DNA from: Pyropia yezoensis
Lineage: Eukaryota > Rhodophyta > Bangiophyceae > Bangiales > Bangiaceae
Direction: 5' to 3'
Assembly: GCA_009829735.1 (NCBI GenBank)
Contig: CM020620.1
Location: 6,836,545 to 6,900,544, forward strand
DNA: 64,000 bases
Under the pieces are notes generated by a model. The model had not been told where the DNA came from and did not search any database. It saw only the letters and a list, made by a program, of their open reading frames with translations. Position 1 is the stretch's first letter, and each line of letters starts with the position of its first letter. Shown piece by piece: positions 51,701 to 61,194 of this stretch. The position numbers and the translations under genes were made by a program.

Positions 51701-52716
51701 CTCAACCTGGAGGGGACACCCTCCATGTTCACATGGGGTCGAGGAGAGCCGGCCGACATGGCTTGATGCTTCTCCTTTCCGGACTTCGGGTCGCTACTTG
51801 CGCCCGCGTTGAGGGTGACCGCTACTACCGGTCCCTCGTGTTGGTCGATATAGCCGAACTTGGCTCCCGACTTGAAGTACTTGGGCGACGAGCTCAGGTT
51901 CATCACCTGGATCCTCCACGGGACTCCGGCTTTGGAGTCCATCGTGCCAAGGGCACCATGCACTTGGTGCTTGCGAGCAAGACGGGGGTGAGGGTGCACC
52001 AACCCGTTCCCCGTAAAATCAGTTACAACATCAACGTGCGCCACCGAGTTGGGGGGCAACGTGACTTTGCGGGCTAAACGCAGGGTAGCAGTAAACCCTT
52101 CCCTCACCGAACAAACAGGCTTCGACTGTGAGTCTGTCACGGGAGCCACAGACTTTCCCTTACCAAGGATGGGGACAGTCTCCCCATTCATCAACTTGAC
52201 CCAGTACTCAGGGCCACAAATCAAAGGCACTTGTGTAACAACATAAGGGGTACCCAGAAGCAGGGGTACCGATATATTCTCAACTACGCCATAGGTCACG
52301 TCGACCTCATGGGTCCCCAACCTAGTTGGTAGGGTCACGGCACCAACGATGGGAAGTACCCCACCATTGATGTCAATCATATGGTCAGCTTTGGACCTCC
52401 AGCGTTGGAGCTTCACCTCCTTTGGTAATAGCGACTTGCGTATCAAGGAGGCTCCTGACCCGGTATCAAGTACGATACGAGTACAGCATGCATGGCCGGG
52501 GGCAAGTTGTACCCGTCCAGCCACCTGGAAGTTCTCACCCGTCAGCACCGCGATGACCCGACGTGGGTTTACGTTCTTGGGGAGTCCTACCCGAGGTGGG
52601 CGGACTCCCTTAGGTCGCCGCAGTATCCGGCACGGTTGGTTCGTCCTCCTGGCCCACTTGGCCGAGGCTGCCGTTGTGAGCTTCGGACGACCAGCCCCAA
52701 CGGTCATTCGTTTCCC
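48724..52716 (-). CDS. pol: Element F Pol polyprotein, intact
   Basis: Open from the GGGAAAC slip site (52716-52710) to 48724, about 1,330 codons; an ATG at 52707 overlaps the gag stop. Protease LDTGSGASLIRKS; RT FCIDYRKLN, NAPATFQRAMD, YLDDIIVFSRSPEEH; RNase H LDVDASYDQLGCVLLQ, ELEGLAVVWA; integrase HLGSSKLYQTLRTKYYW, CTSCAQNR, AMDILGPLPV, LSDNGPQFAS, NGQVERFNKT; C-terminal chromodomain-like YVFDKFIDHGWDEDTDRL, LRVRWFGYKAKDDTWEY. All catalytic Asp/Glu residues are in place, in contrast to B1. It could supply activity in trans even though its own gag is interrupted. Confidence 0.95.
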   Translation of the reverse strand, partial: GKRMTVGAGRPKLTTAASAKWARRTNQPCRILRRPKGVRPPRVGLPKNVNPRRVIAVLTGENFQVAGRVQLAPGHACCTRIVLDTGSGASLIRKSLLPKEVKLQRWRSKADHMIDINGGVLPIVGAVTLPTRLGTHEVDVTYGVVENISVPLLLGTPYVVTQVPLICGPEYWVKLMNGETVPILGKGKSVAPVTDSQSKPVCSVREGFTATLRLARKVTLPPNSVAHVDVVTDFTGNGLVHPHPRLARKHQVHGALGTMDSKAGVPWRIQVMNLSSSPKYFKSGAKFGYIDQHEGPVVAVTLNAGASSDPKSGKEKHQAMSAGSPRPHVNMEGVPSRLRVQVERLLDQYHKLWDGQLGLMRATQHRIELKPGAPPIRQQPYRGGPRSRALVKEQVARMEALDVIEASNAEWASPVVIVPKVDGTPRFCIDYRKLNESTVKDSYPLRRMDDCLDSLGEANVFSTLDCNAGYWQIPIAPEDRHRTTFTCHCGTYQCKRLPFGLCNAPATFQRAMDMILAGVRWQICLVYLDDIIVFSRSPEEHIGHLGQVFKLLADAGVSLKASKCHLFTQEVEYLGHVVRPGRLSVNEKNLRAIRKAQYPRTQTQMRRFLGMCNVYRRFTKGFAKVAKPLNELVSSPLPKNLPPPSRVEQESFETLRNLLLKPPILAIPRLGGHYILDVDASYDQLGCVLLQQQPDKEYLPVGYFSKGLNSAEKNYGVTELEGLAVVWAVTSLRHYLEGEKFLIRCDHRALQFIFKTDCTNTRLDRWRVRLAPLNFDIEYRPGRQHALADGLSRVPTEGLDTNPVDGDIPIVGVVTRSGQALNPEAPGNKKYLPLSLDEVVKAQAEDPFCKSQRDILDTVVETRFFLGDDGLLMRRGVFQGTEQLVVPASLKDSILEREHNAPTGGHLGSSKLYQTLRTKYYWLSMVVDIYSWVAACTSCAQNRLMERRPTTAMLLLPAKEPFAALAMDILGPLPVTEEGNQYLLVICDRFTKLTRAIPLAEITAMSVVSAFLDHWVAAYGIPDSTLSDNGPQFASVLFQGVLDMLGVKANYATPYHPQTNGQVERFNKTIVRQLRHYVSEHVKTWDQYISILTTAYNSQVHSSTGEVPLAFVTPRRVRSIAVRRSLPTRKDGGSAPTPTESKAEFAARLENLIPKVRAEMDTAQKRYKRTFDKRVRNAKHVPEQGDWVLVHSHTPTGGKLVFQTKGPYQVLRTDGRRFTIESDDGVRTGNGQDVVKVAPPPAGYPAWARALEAWRLPSLPAAKQGPQEYVFDKFIDHGWDEDTDRLMLRVRWFGYKAKDDTWEYVKDLPTEKVRAYCARNEIDPNSPPST

Positions 52717-52923
52717 GCCGACTTGGCGTCCGAATCTGAGGGCGGGGAGGAAGACGACGAGTCCGAGGACGACGTGTCCGCCTCCTCCGCCGAGGGTGTG
52801 GCGACCGCAACGACCGGTCGAGATTCACCCTCGCGGCGTGAGCGTACTTCGTTCGTAGCCGACTTTTTACTCGCATTCCTAACAAGTTGTTGGATGCGTT
52901 TACTCAACTTGGGGCAATCATAT
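52704..52923 (-). pseudogene. gag: Element F gag, 3' fragment
   Basis: Encodes the end of the knuckle (YDCPKLSKRIQQLVRN) and the acidic Ser-rich tail to AGNE-stop at 52704. Element D begins exactly inside the knuckle, after CATAT (52919-52923), the expected target duplication. Confidence 0.9.
52710..52716 (-). promoter_or_regulatory. Candidate -1 frameshift site GGGAAAC (element F)
   Basis: Identical to B1 in heptamer, GAATGA spacer and CCGTTG...CAACGG hairpin. Confidence 0.75.
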
Positions 52924-53286
52924 TGTAGCACAATAGGAATCCGTCGCACGTCCACTCTCAGGGAACACTCACCAAGGGGGATCGGCACCAACGTCACCGG
53001 GAGGCCAAGGTTGCTGTCCTTGGAGCGCAAGCCACGGGACCAAGATGGGAGCCCAAATGGGAGGGGTTTGTTGTTCTACCTTGGCCGGCGGTGGATTCGC
53101 CACCGGCCCCCTCGTTATAAACCCTCGGAGACACTACTAACTACCCTCCACCCCAAGATGCAAGTCCCTCTGGTCATACGTAACTTATAGATACCGTGAC
53201 CAGTACGGACTCTCAAATTGAAAGTTAAGGATTAGAAGTAGCCCCCCTAATATTAGGGTCACAATACGGACAACCATATTGCTACA
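52924..53286 (-). repeat. Element D 3' LTR (left)
   Basis: TGTAGCACAATAGGAATCC...TATTGCTACA, 363 bp, close to the element C LTRs. Followed by TATCCCCCCCTTT (complement of the polypurine tract). Confidence 0.95.
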
Positions 53287-53874
53287 TATCCCCCCCTTTG
53301 ATTCGGCCCGTCCTCGGGTCGAGTTGCATTCGGGTTACCGATTGTAAGTGGGTCGCGTGACTGTTTACCCGTCGGGTGGGGCTTTGCGCCCTGTCGCGAC
53401 AGACACCCCTTTTCGAGGTTGTCTCAGGGGGGTGCCCCCCTTTGCGTGGTACACACACACGATCCGTTTTCCGGACCGTTAAATTCCCGATGCGGGTTGC
53501 TGTTCACGCCCCCCCTTTCCGAGGGGTAGTGCAAGCGGATCCGCCACCAGGTGCCTGGTGGTAGGGGGGCCCCTCTCGTGTGGACGATTGAGTGGGGGGC
53601 GGGGGCTGCCCGCGTTGCGTGGGGGCGGTTGGGGGTGACCCTCCTTTGCTTACCCCGTGTGTGGGGGTGGCCCCGTCCCGCCCAGGTGCCTGGGTGGAGC
53701 GCGTTCGTAGCCCCGTGGGGCGCGGGTCGACCCGCGTGTTTGTGGCGCTTCTCGTAGCCGTTTGTGGTCATAAGCGCGGGTGCCCGCGCTTCCCTGGCTC
53801 GTACCGGTTATCCCACCGTACCGGGTTGTAGCCGTCGACGGCTTGTGGGCGCGGGGGACTCCGCACCCGTTATC
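53287..53874 (+). promoter_or_regulatory. Leader/promoter region of the element D antisense ORF
   Basis: Equivalent of 19224-19786. Keeps CATAAGCGCGGG-TG-CCCGCGCTT (53770-53791) and the stem CCACCAGG-TG-CCTGGTGG, with indels elsewhere. No other gene is visible. Confidence 0.4.
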
Positions 53875-56322
53875 ATGTCCTATCCCCAGGTGCTTGAAGA
53901 GGAGGAAGACCTCCTGATCGGGGAGGAGATGGAGGACGACGCGCCTGTCGGTCCCGACGCCGCGCGTTACGGGGTGAGCTCGTCTGACGACGACGGGCCT
54001 GCGGTGTCCGTCCGTCTGTCGGCCGGAGGACTGTCGTCCGTGTGCAGCGGCACGACGGTGCCGTCGGCCGGAGGTCAACCCGGCGGTCAACCGCGCGTGG
54101 CGGCTTCTACCCCCTCTCTGCCGGCTGCCCGGATGGGGCCTGGTGCCGGTGCCGGCTCACCGCAGGTACCTCAAGATGGTCCGCCCTGCGGCGGAGGTCG
54201 CGACCCGCAGCCGACTCCGGCTGGTCAAGGTGGTCCGGGTGTCCGGGCGGTGACTCCTCGAGGCGGTCCCGACGTTGACGCGGGTGGTGGTGGCGGTGCG
54301 ACACCCGGTGCGGCGGGTCAAGACGGTGCGGGTGTCCGCACGGCCGGGGCTCCGGCTCCGGAGGCTGTCCAAGTGCCTTCCCCTTCCGAGGCGGGGGCTA
54401 CGCCGACGGGTGGTGCCGGCGCCGGTGCCGTACCTGCGGTGCCGCGGGCGTCGAGCGGTCAAGACGCTCCTTCTCCCATGGCGGTTGACACCGGGAGTTA
54501 CTCCGGGCGGGCGCCCGCCCTTCTTCTTCCTCCTCGGCCTCGTCCATCTCCGACGTCGGCCCCTCTGCCGGTGGTGCGTCCCCCGGCGCCCCCGATTCTT
54601 CCTGGTCCTGCCCGGATTGCCCCGTTGGGTGGCGGCGTCGCCGTGGCGGCGGGTCAACCCGCCATGTCGGTGTCCGACTTGGTGGCTCGGGTTCGAGGCC
54701 TCACGGTGCAAGAGTCGATGGAGTCCGATGGGCGTATGCGGGTGGACTTCCACCTGGTGCATCCCCGTGGAGAATCCTCCCGGCGCGTCAAGGTGGACCC
54801 GTGCTGGGAGCGGGAGTTGGTGCGGCTGGTCAACCAGCCGAACGCGGTCCGGGTGGAACACCATTGGATCCTGAGTCAGCCGGACGACCGGCATGCGCAG
54901 CTCTGGCGCACCCGGGTGGGACGGGGTGAGGTCTACCTCGACCCCAACTTCGGGGTCTGCGACTTGATTGCCCCCGCGTTGCCGCGGGAGATTGACTACC
55001 CGGCTAGTGCTCGGGGGATTGCGGCGGCGGCGGAGCCGGTTGCATTTGGGGAGACGGTGAGCCGTACCGGTCGGTATCCCGACTTTGACTACTACCCGGG
55101 GGTACCCCCGTATCTGTCGTTGACGGCTCCCTACCCGCCCATGGCGGGGTTGAAGTCGGCGTCGAGTTGGCGACGTAACCATGGTGTCATGGCGGATGCG
55201 TTCCGCACGGATATAACGTGTGCGTTGCAGACCGGCAACGGTCGTGCTCCGGTATACACTCCCGTGCGCCCGCCGCTATGGCAGGAGGGGTGGGAACCCG
55301 CCCCTGCTTTCCGGTTTGACACCGGCTCCTGTCTTCGCTACTTCGGGAGTGTGTTGGCCTCGCGACCGGTCCACCCGTTGCAGGGTACCTTCACCCTTGA
55401 GGTTACCCTCGGGCAGGCTTCATCCTTCTTGCTGTCCGTCCGCCGGCAGGGTCGTCTGTTTCATCTTCCGACGGGTGTCCGTCGGCACATCGCGCAGTTG
55501 GGCGTGGATCTGATAGCTGCCAAGACCGGGTTGGCCCGGGAGTTCGAAGCCCTGCTGGCTGTTCACGATGCCGTGAACTGGGCTGGGGTGTTGGCCCTTC
55601 CCCCGTACCGGGACCCGCAGGCTGGGGCTTCCCCCTTGCCTCGTCACTCGTTGCGTGTCCGGCGTACTCAGCCGGGTGAGCCTAGTTGCCATGGGTGGGC
55701 GTCCACCGAGGCTGTTGCTGACCTGGGTATTCCCATGGTTATCCATGACCCTCTTCAGGTCCTTGCTCCGTGGTTCGGTAACCCGATGCCGGCGGCGGTT
55801 GGCCGTCGTCCCCGAGAGTGGGGCTCTGTGGGTGGGGAGCGTGAGGTGTCCCGTCGTCGGGCGGAGTACCGCCGTGGTTACGGTGGAGCCCCTTCGGTAG
55901 GGTCCTACCGGGCCTCGTATCAGGTGCCACCGGCTCCGGTGGTAGCCGTGTCGGCTCCTGTGGCTCCTCTGGCTGCGCCAGTGTCACCTCCCGCCCCTGT
56001 CCTACATGACGGGGGTCCTTGTCTCTGGTATGAGGGCGTTGACGCCCTTGTTACCCGCGCAATGCGTGGGGATCTCTCTGTCAGCTGGGGGGATATCCCC
56101 CCAGGTGCTGCGCTGGTTGGGTCAGCGCGTTGCTTCGGTGGCGTGCTGGACCGCCTCCAGAAAGCTCTGGAGGACGTGGAGGCTGGCCGCAGCACCCTCG
56201 TCCAGCTATGCACCGAGGTAACTCGGGTGGTCGACCGTCGTGACGTTGCCGACCGGTGGAGCACGGAGGTCTACGCGCTTACGCGTGAGTGGCCTCCCTC
56301 GAGCAGTGGGTCTACCCACTGA
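53875..56322 (+). CDS. Element D antisense ORF, 815 aa, intact
   Basis: ATG at 53875 (MSYPQVLEEEEDLLIGEE), one frame to 56322. Acidic N-terminus; Pro/Ala/Gly-rich, probably disordered region to about residue 250; then MSVSDLVARVRGLTVQESMES, VEHHWILSQPDDRHAQLWRT, SSWRRNHGVMADAFRTDI, RFDTGSCLRYFGSVLASRPV, LLSVRRQGRLFHLP, LAREFEALLAVHDAVNW. After a Pro-rich linker, a C-terminal domain (LWYEGVDALVTRAM, GVLDRLQKALEDVEAG, LCTEVTRVVDRRDVADRW). It is the best reference copy of the C-family antisense protein. Intactness next to a decayed pol suggests it may be maintained separately or was inserted recently. No known domain recognised. Confidence 0.8.
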   Translation: MSYPQVLEEEEDLLIGEEMEDDAPVGPDAARYGVSSSDDDGPAVSVRLSAGGLSSVCSGTTVPSAGGQPGGQPRVAASTPSLPAARMGPGAGAGSPQVPQDGPPCGGGRDPQPTPAGQGGPGVRAVTPRGGPDVDAGGGGGATPGAAGQDGAGVRTAGAPAPEAVQVPSPSEAGATPTGGAGAGAVPAVPRASSGQDAPSPMAVDTGSYSGRAPALLLPPRPRPSPTSAPLPVVRPPAPPILPGPARIAPLGGGVAVAAGQPAMSVSDLVARVRGLTVQESMESDGRMRVDFHLVHPRGESSRRVKVDPCWERELVRLVNQPNAVRVEHHWILSQPDDRHAQLWRTRVGRGEVYLDPNFGVCDLIAPALPREIDYPASARGIAAAAEPVAFGETVSRTGRYPDFDYYPGVPPYLSLTAPYPPMAGLKSASSWRRNHGVMADAFRTDITCALQTGNGRAPVYTPVRPPLWQEGWEPAPAFRFDTGSCLRYFGSVLASRPVHPLQGTFTLEVTLGQASSFLLSVRRQGRLFHLPTGVRRHIAQLGVDLIAAKTGLAREFEALLAVHDAVNWAGVLALPPYRDPQAGASPLPRHSLRVRRTQPGEPSCHGWASTEAVADLGIPMVIHDPLQVLAPWFGNPMPAAVGRRPREWGSVGGEREVSRRRAEYRRGYGGAPSVGSYRASYQVPPAPVVAVSAPVAPLAAPVSPPAPVLHDGGPCLWYEGVDALVTRAMRGDLSVSWGDIPPGAALVGSARCFGGVLDRLQKALEDVEAGRSTLVQLCTEVTRVVDRRDVADRWSTEVYALTREWPPSSSGSTH

Positions 56323-56802
56323 GGAGTGCTATTGTTTGTGCGGGAGAGGGCCCCGGCAACCCTTATGGTAGCCGGGTAGTAGTGAGTATAAACTCATCCC
56401 CCGCTGGGGGCATTGCTTGCCTCTGTTTGCTGCCCTGGGGAGTACCCCTTCTGGCTCAGTGGTGCCTTGCCTCCCGCCCAACTTCTTCCGGTTGGTTCAT
56501 GCTTGGGGAGGTTATCCTCCCTCACTTTGTGTCTTGGCTTGGGGAGGTCATCCTCCCGTGTAAGCTCCCTAGTTACTTCGATATTATCGGAGTTAGCCTT
56601 TACCTTTAAGTTAACTTATTAAGGTTCAGGTTTTTACTTAGTTACCTAAGCTTAGCTCTACTTAGTTACCTAAGCTTGGTTCGACTTAGAAACCTAAGTC
56701 TGATTTGACTTAGAAACCTAAGTCTGCCGTAACCATGTCACACCCTACTTAGTAGGTATAAGCCTCACCCCCCAACAGCCGAAGTCGGTGTCGGTTGGGT
56801 TG
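56323..56802. terminator. Inverted-repeat spacer between convergent ORFs of element D
   Basis: Contains four units of the form ACTTAG-N4-CCTAAG at about 56635-56732, then CCTACTTAGTAGG at about 56743. Element C has two diverged units at the same place. It lies exactly between the two ORF 3' ends, so transcript-end formation in both directions is a reasonable guess. Confidence 0.45.
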
Positions 56803-59800
56803 TTACAGTAGGCGTCGTCGCCTCATGTAAGGCATGAGTAGTTGGCGGGGTATATTCGCCGCCTGTTCCCAGGTGGGTGAGTCGTATCCGACCCACATAA
56901 CCTTGACGTACCAGGGTCCTGGTATGTCCGGGTCGGTGTGTCCGACCACGCTCTCTACTTGGTATGGAATCCCATCCGGTCCCACCGGGTCATCCGACCG
57001 GTGGGTTGTAAGAGCTTCATGTAGCAACCCAGCCGGTACCGGCTGAGGCTGTTCCGGCTTCGGAGCAGGTGTGACATCATTCATACTGATGCGTTGGATC
57101 TCCGTATCGGAGTGTAAGATAACAGAGTGGTCATCTCTGTGGAGGATCTGGTACGGTCCCTTGACCGGTTGCATAAGCTTGTTCCCTCGGAACTTCTGGT
57201 GTCTGATATAGACCCAGTCACCTGTTACCAGGGTTGCGTTGCGCACCCGTAGTCGGGCGTCGAAGTTCTTCTTATACCGAAGTTGTGTTCTGTCAAGGGC
57301 ACCCTTGAGCTTAGGAATCATCCACGATAGCTTGGCCAACCAAGCTAGGTGGATGCGTTCGGCGGGTCGGCCCTTCGGTGTATCATACCGAGTGCACCTG
57401 CCGGGTGGCAGCGTCAGGTTACCGACGCCTAGTGGCATGACCCACTCCAGCGGAGCAATGTTTGTGCTCCGATGTGGCCTGGCATTGTATGCCAGGGTGA
57501 ATACGGACAGAAGCCTGTCCAAAGTGTTCGTGTGCTCGGCCACGTAGCACTGTAGCATCCTTACGATGGTGCGGTTGAACCGCTCCACCTGCCCGTTGGA
57601 CTGCGGGTGGTAGTCGGATGCCCGACGTGGTTCGATACCGAACATGCCCAGGACCTTCGTGCAGAATGCCGACGTAAGGTTTGCTCCGTTATCGGAGAGG
57701 AGTTGCTTCATGACTCCGTATGCACTGATCCAGTGGTCAACCACTGCGTTCATGATCGTGTATGCCGTATCATTCGGGATGGCTGCCGCTCTTGACAGCT
57801 TAGTGAAGCGGTCAGACATGACCAGGATGTACCTGTTCCCTTCTTCCGTTATCGGAAGTGGCCCGAGTATGTCGATAGCGACTTGCTCGTTGGGCCCATC
57901 AGGTGGGAATAGCTTCATGGCAGACGCCCGCCTATGTAGACTCATGCGGTTACGTGCACAGGGGTGGCATCCCCGTACGTGGTCGACCACGTCGACGGCC
58001 ATTGCTGGCCAGTAGAAGAACCTTCGCATTGCTGCGAACATACGTGAACCCCCCGGGTGTCCGGCTGTAGGGTTCTCATGTTCTCGTTTCATGACGGCTT
58101 GCCGTAAGGACACGGGAACCACGACTTGATGTCGTCCATCGGCGGGTGCCCGCCGGTATATGAGTCCGTCTTCGTTCTCGGAGAAGATGCCGGCCGTACC
58201 GGCCAGGAGGTTAGCACGATGACGTCTACAGTCATCGTCGTTGGCCTGTGCCTCGCGGAAGTCCGCGAGGGTCAATGGGCACGCAAGGTGTGCCATGGTA
58301 TGGTCAGCCATACCCTGGGTAGCATTACCCACCATGCACACCGGTACTACCGGGATGTTCTCGTCCACCGGGCGGGTATCCCCGCTCGGGGTGTCGAGTC
58401 GAGACAACGCGTCTCCGAGGTGGTGGGTTGACCCAGCCTTATACACCGTGCGGTAGTCGTGCTCGGCCATCTTCAGCCTCCATCGGGCTAGCCTCCCATG
58501 GCTATCGGAATCCTTGTCACCAAGGTTGAGGAGCCATCGTAGGGGTTCGTGGTCGGACCTCACGATGAACCTGGAGCCCTCCAGGTATGGACGGAGCAGT
58601 TGCACTGCCCATATAACTCCGAGGCATTCACGCTCGGTGGCACTATAGTTCCGCTCAGCCGGGTTGAGTGTCCGGCTGAAGTACCCTACCGGACGTAGGT
58701 CCGGGATAACGTTATCGGTACCGATCAACGTCTCTCCCTGTAACAGGGTGCATCCCACTTGTGTATCACACGCATCGACATCGATGACGAAGGTACCCCG
58801 TCTATGCGGTAACGCAAGGACGGGTGGGGCTAGTAGGGTTCGCTTCAGCGACTCGAATGCCTCCTCTTCGCTAGGCGAAGGGGGTTGGAGTACCTTGGGT
58901 AAGGTACTGCTCGTAAGAACCGTTAACGGTTTAGCTATCCGAGCGAAGTCCTTGACGAACCGTCGGTATACATTGCACATTCCCAGGAAGCTCTTGAGCT
59001 GCGTCTGGGTGTTAGGGAACCGGGCATCCCGGAGTGCCCGGGTATTGGCTTCGAGTACCCCTAGCTTACCAGGGGTTATCTGGTGGCCCAGATACTCGAC
59101 CGTCCGTTGGAAGAAGGCGCACTTCTTCAGACGCAGGGTTACCCCGGCGTTCCTCAAGAGGGTAAGTACCTCGTCAACATGTTGTACATGGTCATCCATG
59201 TTACGCGAGAAGACGATGACGTCATCGAGGTACACTAGGCAGTTACGCCACTTCACCCCCGACAGTATGATGTCGATAGCCCGCTGGAATGTAGCGGGGG
59301 CGTTGGACAATCCGAAGGGCATCCTTAGGAACTCGTACACTCAACTGTGACAGACGAATGCCGTCTTGGGGATATCCTCGTCCGCCACCGGGATCTGCCA
59401 GTATCCGGCATTGCAGTCGATGGTGGTAAACACCGTAGCCTCCCCCAGGGAGTCGATGCATTCATCCATCCTTGGTAAAGGGTATGAGTCCTTCTTGGTA
59501 ACCAAGTTGAGGCGTCGATAATCGATGCAAACCGAGGAGTTTGATCCTTCTTCGGCACAATAACGACTGGGGCACCCCATTCCGACATCGAAGGTCGGAT
59601 CACCTTAGCTTCACTCATCCTCTTCACTTCTCCATCAACGATCTCTCGTTGCATAGGTCCCGCTCGGTGCGGTTGTGAGCGGGCGGGTCGTGCGCCTGGT
59701 ACCAGTTCTATACGATGTTGGGTTGCCCCAATGGTCCCCAAGGCCCCGCCTGTCCACATAACGTCATGCTTTCTTAGCATCCGTCGTACCCCTTCGGCTA

Positions 59801-60985
59801 CCGAAGGGGGAAGGTGGTCGAGGTCAGCCTCGGCCAGTGCCTTCAAGGCCTCTTGGTCCTTTGGCGGCAGGTCCGCCGGAGCCGCCGATGGGTTAGGCTT
59901 CCCGTCATCGGGTTGCTGTCGCTCGGTGGTCTCGGCGACCGCCAGTACTTCAAGTGGTTCCACTTGACCTTCCTTATCAGGGGTAAGGATATCTCCTTCG
60001 TAGAGTTCGGCAATCCCGAGGATAGTTCCCTTCGGGAGGGTGACTGCCTTACGGCGATAGTTCGCCATCACTAAGAGGGACGACCCTTCTGATGGGAGGT
60101 CTATGAGACCGTTGGCCATGGTCAACCCATGGCGCTTGTACGTCCGCAAGTTGGACTTGACTCTGCAGATGCCTGCGAGGTCACAGTTAACCGGGAGGAC
60201 TGTCTCTGACAACGGCTCAAAGCGAGTTCGCTTGGCCAACCGAAGTGTCTTCGGCTCGACGCTTGCGTACACCTCAGCCACGTTAACGTGGCTTCCTTGT
60301 AGCGTCAGGTCCCTGACGATAGCCGTATGTCCTCGCTTCGTCCGTCGGCTTCTTGAAGCTCGACGGTCCTCCGGCCTGGCCGGATTGCATCAACGTGAAC
60401 GTTGATGAAGGTGCACCCCAGTATGCAGGGCACCGATAGCGTTTCACATACCAGGAAGTCAACTTCCGTGTTGAGATCCCCGATGGTAACCTGCAGCGAC
60501 ATCGCTGCGGTCGTACGAATGAGTCGACCATTCGCGTCCTTGATGGTGGGTCCCCGAGTCACTCTGACTCGTGGAAGCCACTTGTCCGGGGGGTATCCTT
60601 CCGGATAAGGTTGGGTCCAGCCCCTGTGTCCAGTACAGGGTAGTACGATCGTGTCGACTGGGGGTCAACCCCCAGTGTGGCTGATACCTTGAAGTTCTCC
60701 AAGGTAAACAACACATGTCCTACACCGATATCCGGTGTAGCTCGGGCATCCTGAACAGGGCCCTTGTCTGGTTCAACGTGAAGGGGCTTCCCGTCCTCTC
60801 CTCCCAACCTCGGAGGTTGGTCATCAATCCCCTGACGCCGTGTCGTCGGGGCCGGAAGGTGTACCCGGGGGTTGATGCGGCGTCGGCTCAACCGCGCTCT
60901 CCGTGGGGCTTTCCCCGCGGTACTCCGGGGTGGCTTGCTTGGTGACCCCAGCGCCCCCCGGTCATCCTTCCTTTACTCGTTTCCC
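56803..60985 (-). pseudogene. pol: Element D Pol polyprotein, degenerate
   Basis: Same layout as element C pol. Intact parts: protease VLDTGAGPNLI, RT box YLDDVIVFSR, RNase H IDVDACDTQVGC, integrase AIDILGPLP, LSDNGANLTS, NGQVERFNRT. Lesions: TGA at 59341-59343 (HS-stop-VYEF in the RT), a missing A in an A run at about 59530, a short deletion near 60345, and a missing base near 60590. The A-run lesion is absent from the near-identical sequence after the gap (63205-63215), so it may be a sequencing error; the TGA is present in both. Confidence 0.9.
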
Positions 60986-61194
60986 GCCCTTGGTAGGGTG
61001 CTGTCCGCCGGGACATCCGGCTGAGGAGGTGCCCCCTCGACGGCCAGTACTCCACCTGGAGCTGGCTGCCTACCCGGTGCGGGTCCGGGTGCTCGGGGGG
61101 GATACCCCCCGGTGGATGCCTTGCGTTGCGCCCGCTGCCCGCCGAGACTCCTCGGGGATGAGTGGGCAGGAAGACACCCAGTGCTGGGGATCCC
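60973..61194 (-). pseudogene. gag: Element D gag, 3' fragment up to the gap
   Basis: Encodes DPQHWVSSCPLIPEESRR (second half of the knuckle) and then shifts frame relative to element C gag. It ends in GGGAAACGAGTAA. Continuation is lost in the N gap. Confidence 0.8.
60979..60985 (-). promoter_or_regulatory. Candidate -1 frameshift site GGGAAAC (element D)
   Basis: Same heptamer and stop context as element C, and a downstream CCGGGG/CCCCGG pairing. Confidence 0.65.

Larger units (their letters stand above)
45862..52923 (-). mobile_element. Element F: B-family retrotransposon inserted in element E, cut by element D
   Basis: Minus orientation, the best-preserved B-family copy: 3' LTR at 45862-46329, intact antisense ORF (with intron), intact pol, then gag interrupted at 52923 by element D. 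Its 5' LTR and PBS lie beyond D, outside the window. All pol catalytic residues are present. Confidence 0.95.
52924..61194 (-). mobile_element. Element D: C-family retrotransposon inserted in element F gag, partial
   Basis: Minus orientation. 3' LTR 52924-53286, intact antisense ORF, pol with one stop and several frameshifts, and the 3' end of gag up to the assembly gap. It is close to element C in all parts but keeps DTGAG and YLDD, where C has lost them. Its 5' LTR is not in the window. Confidence 0.95.
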
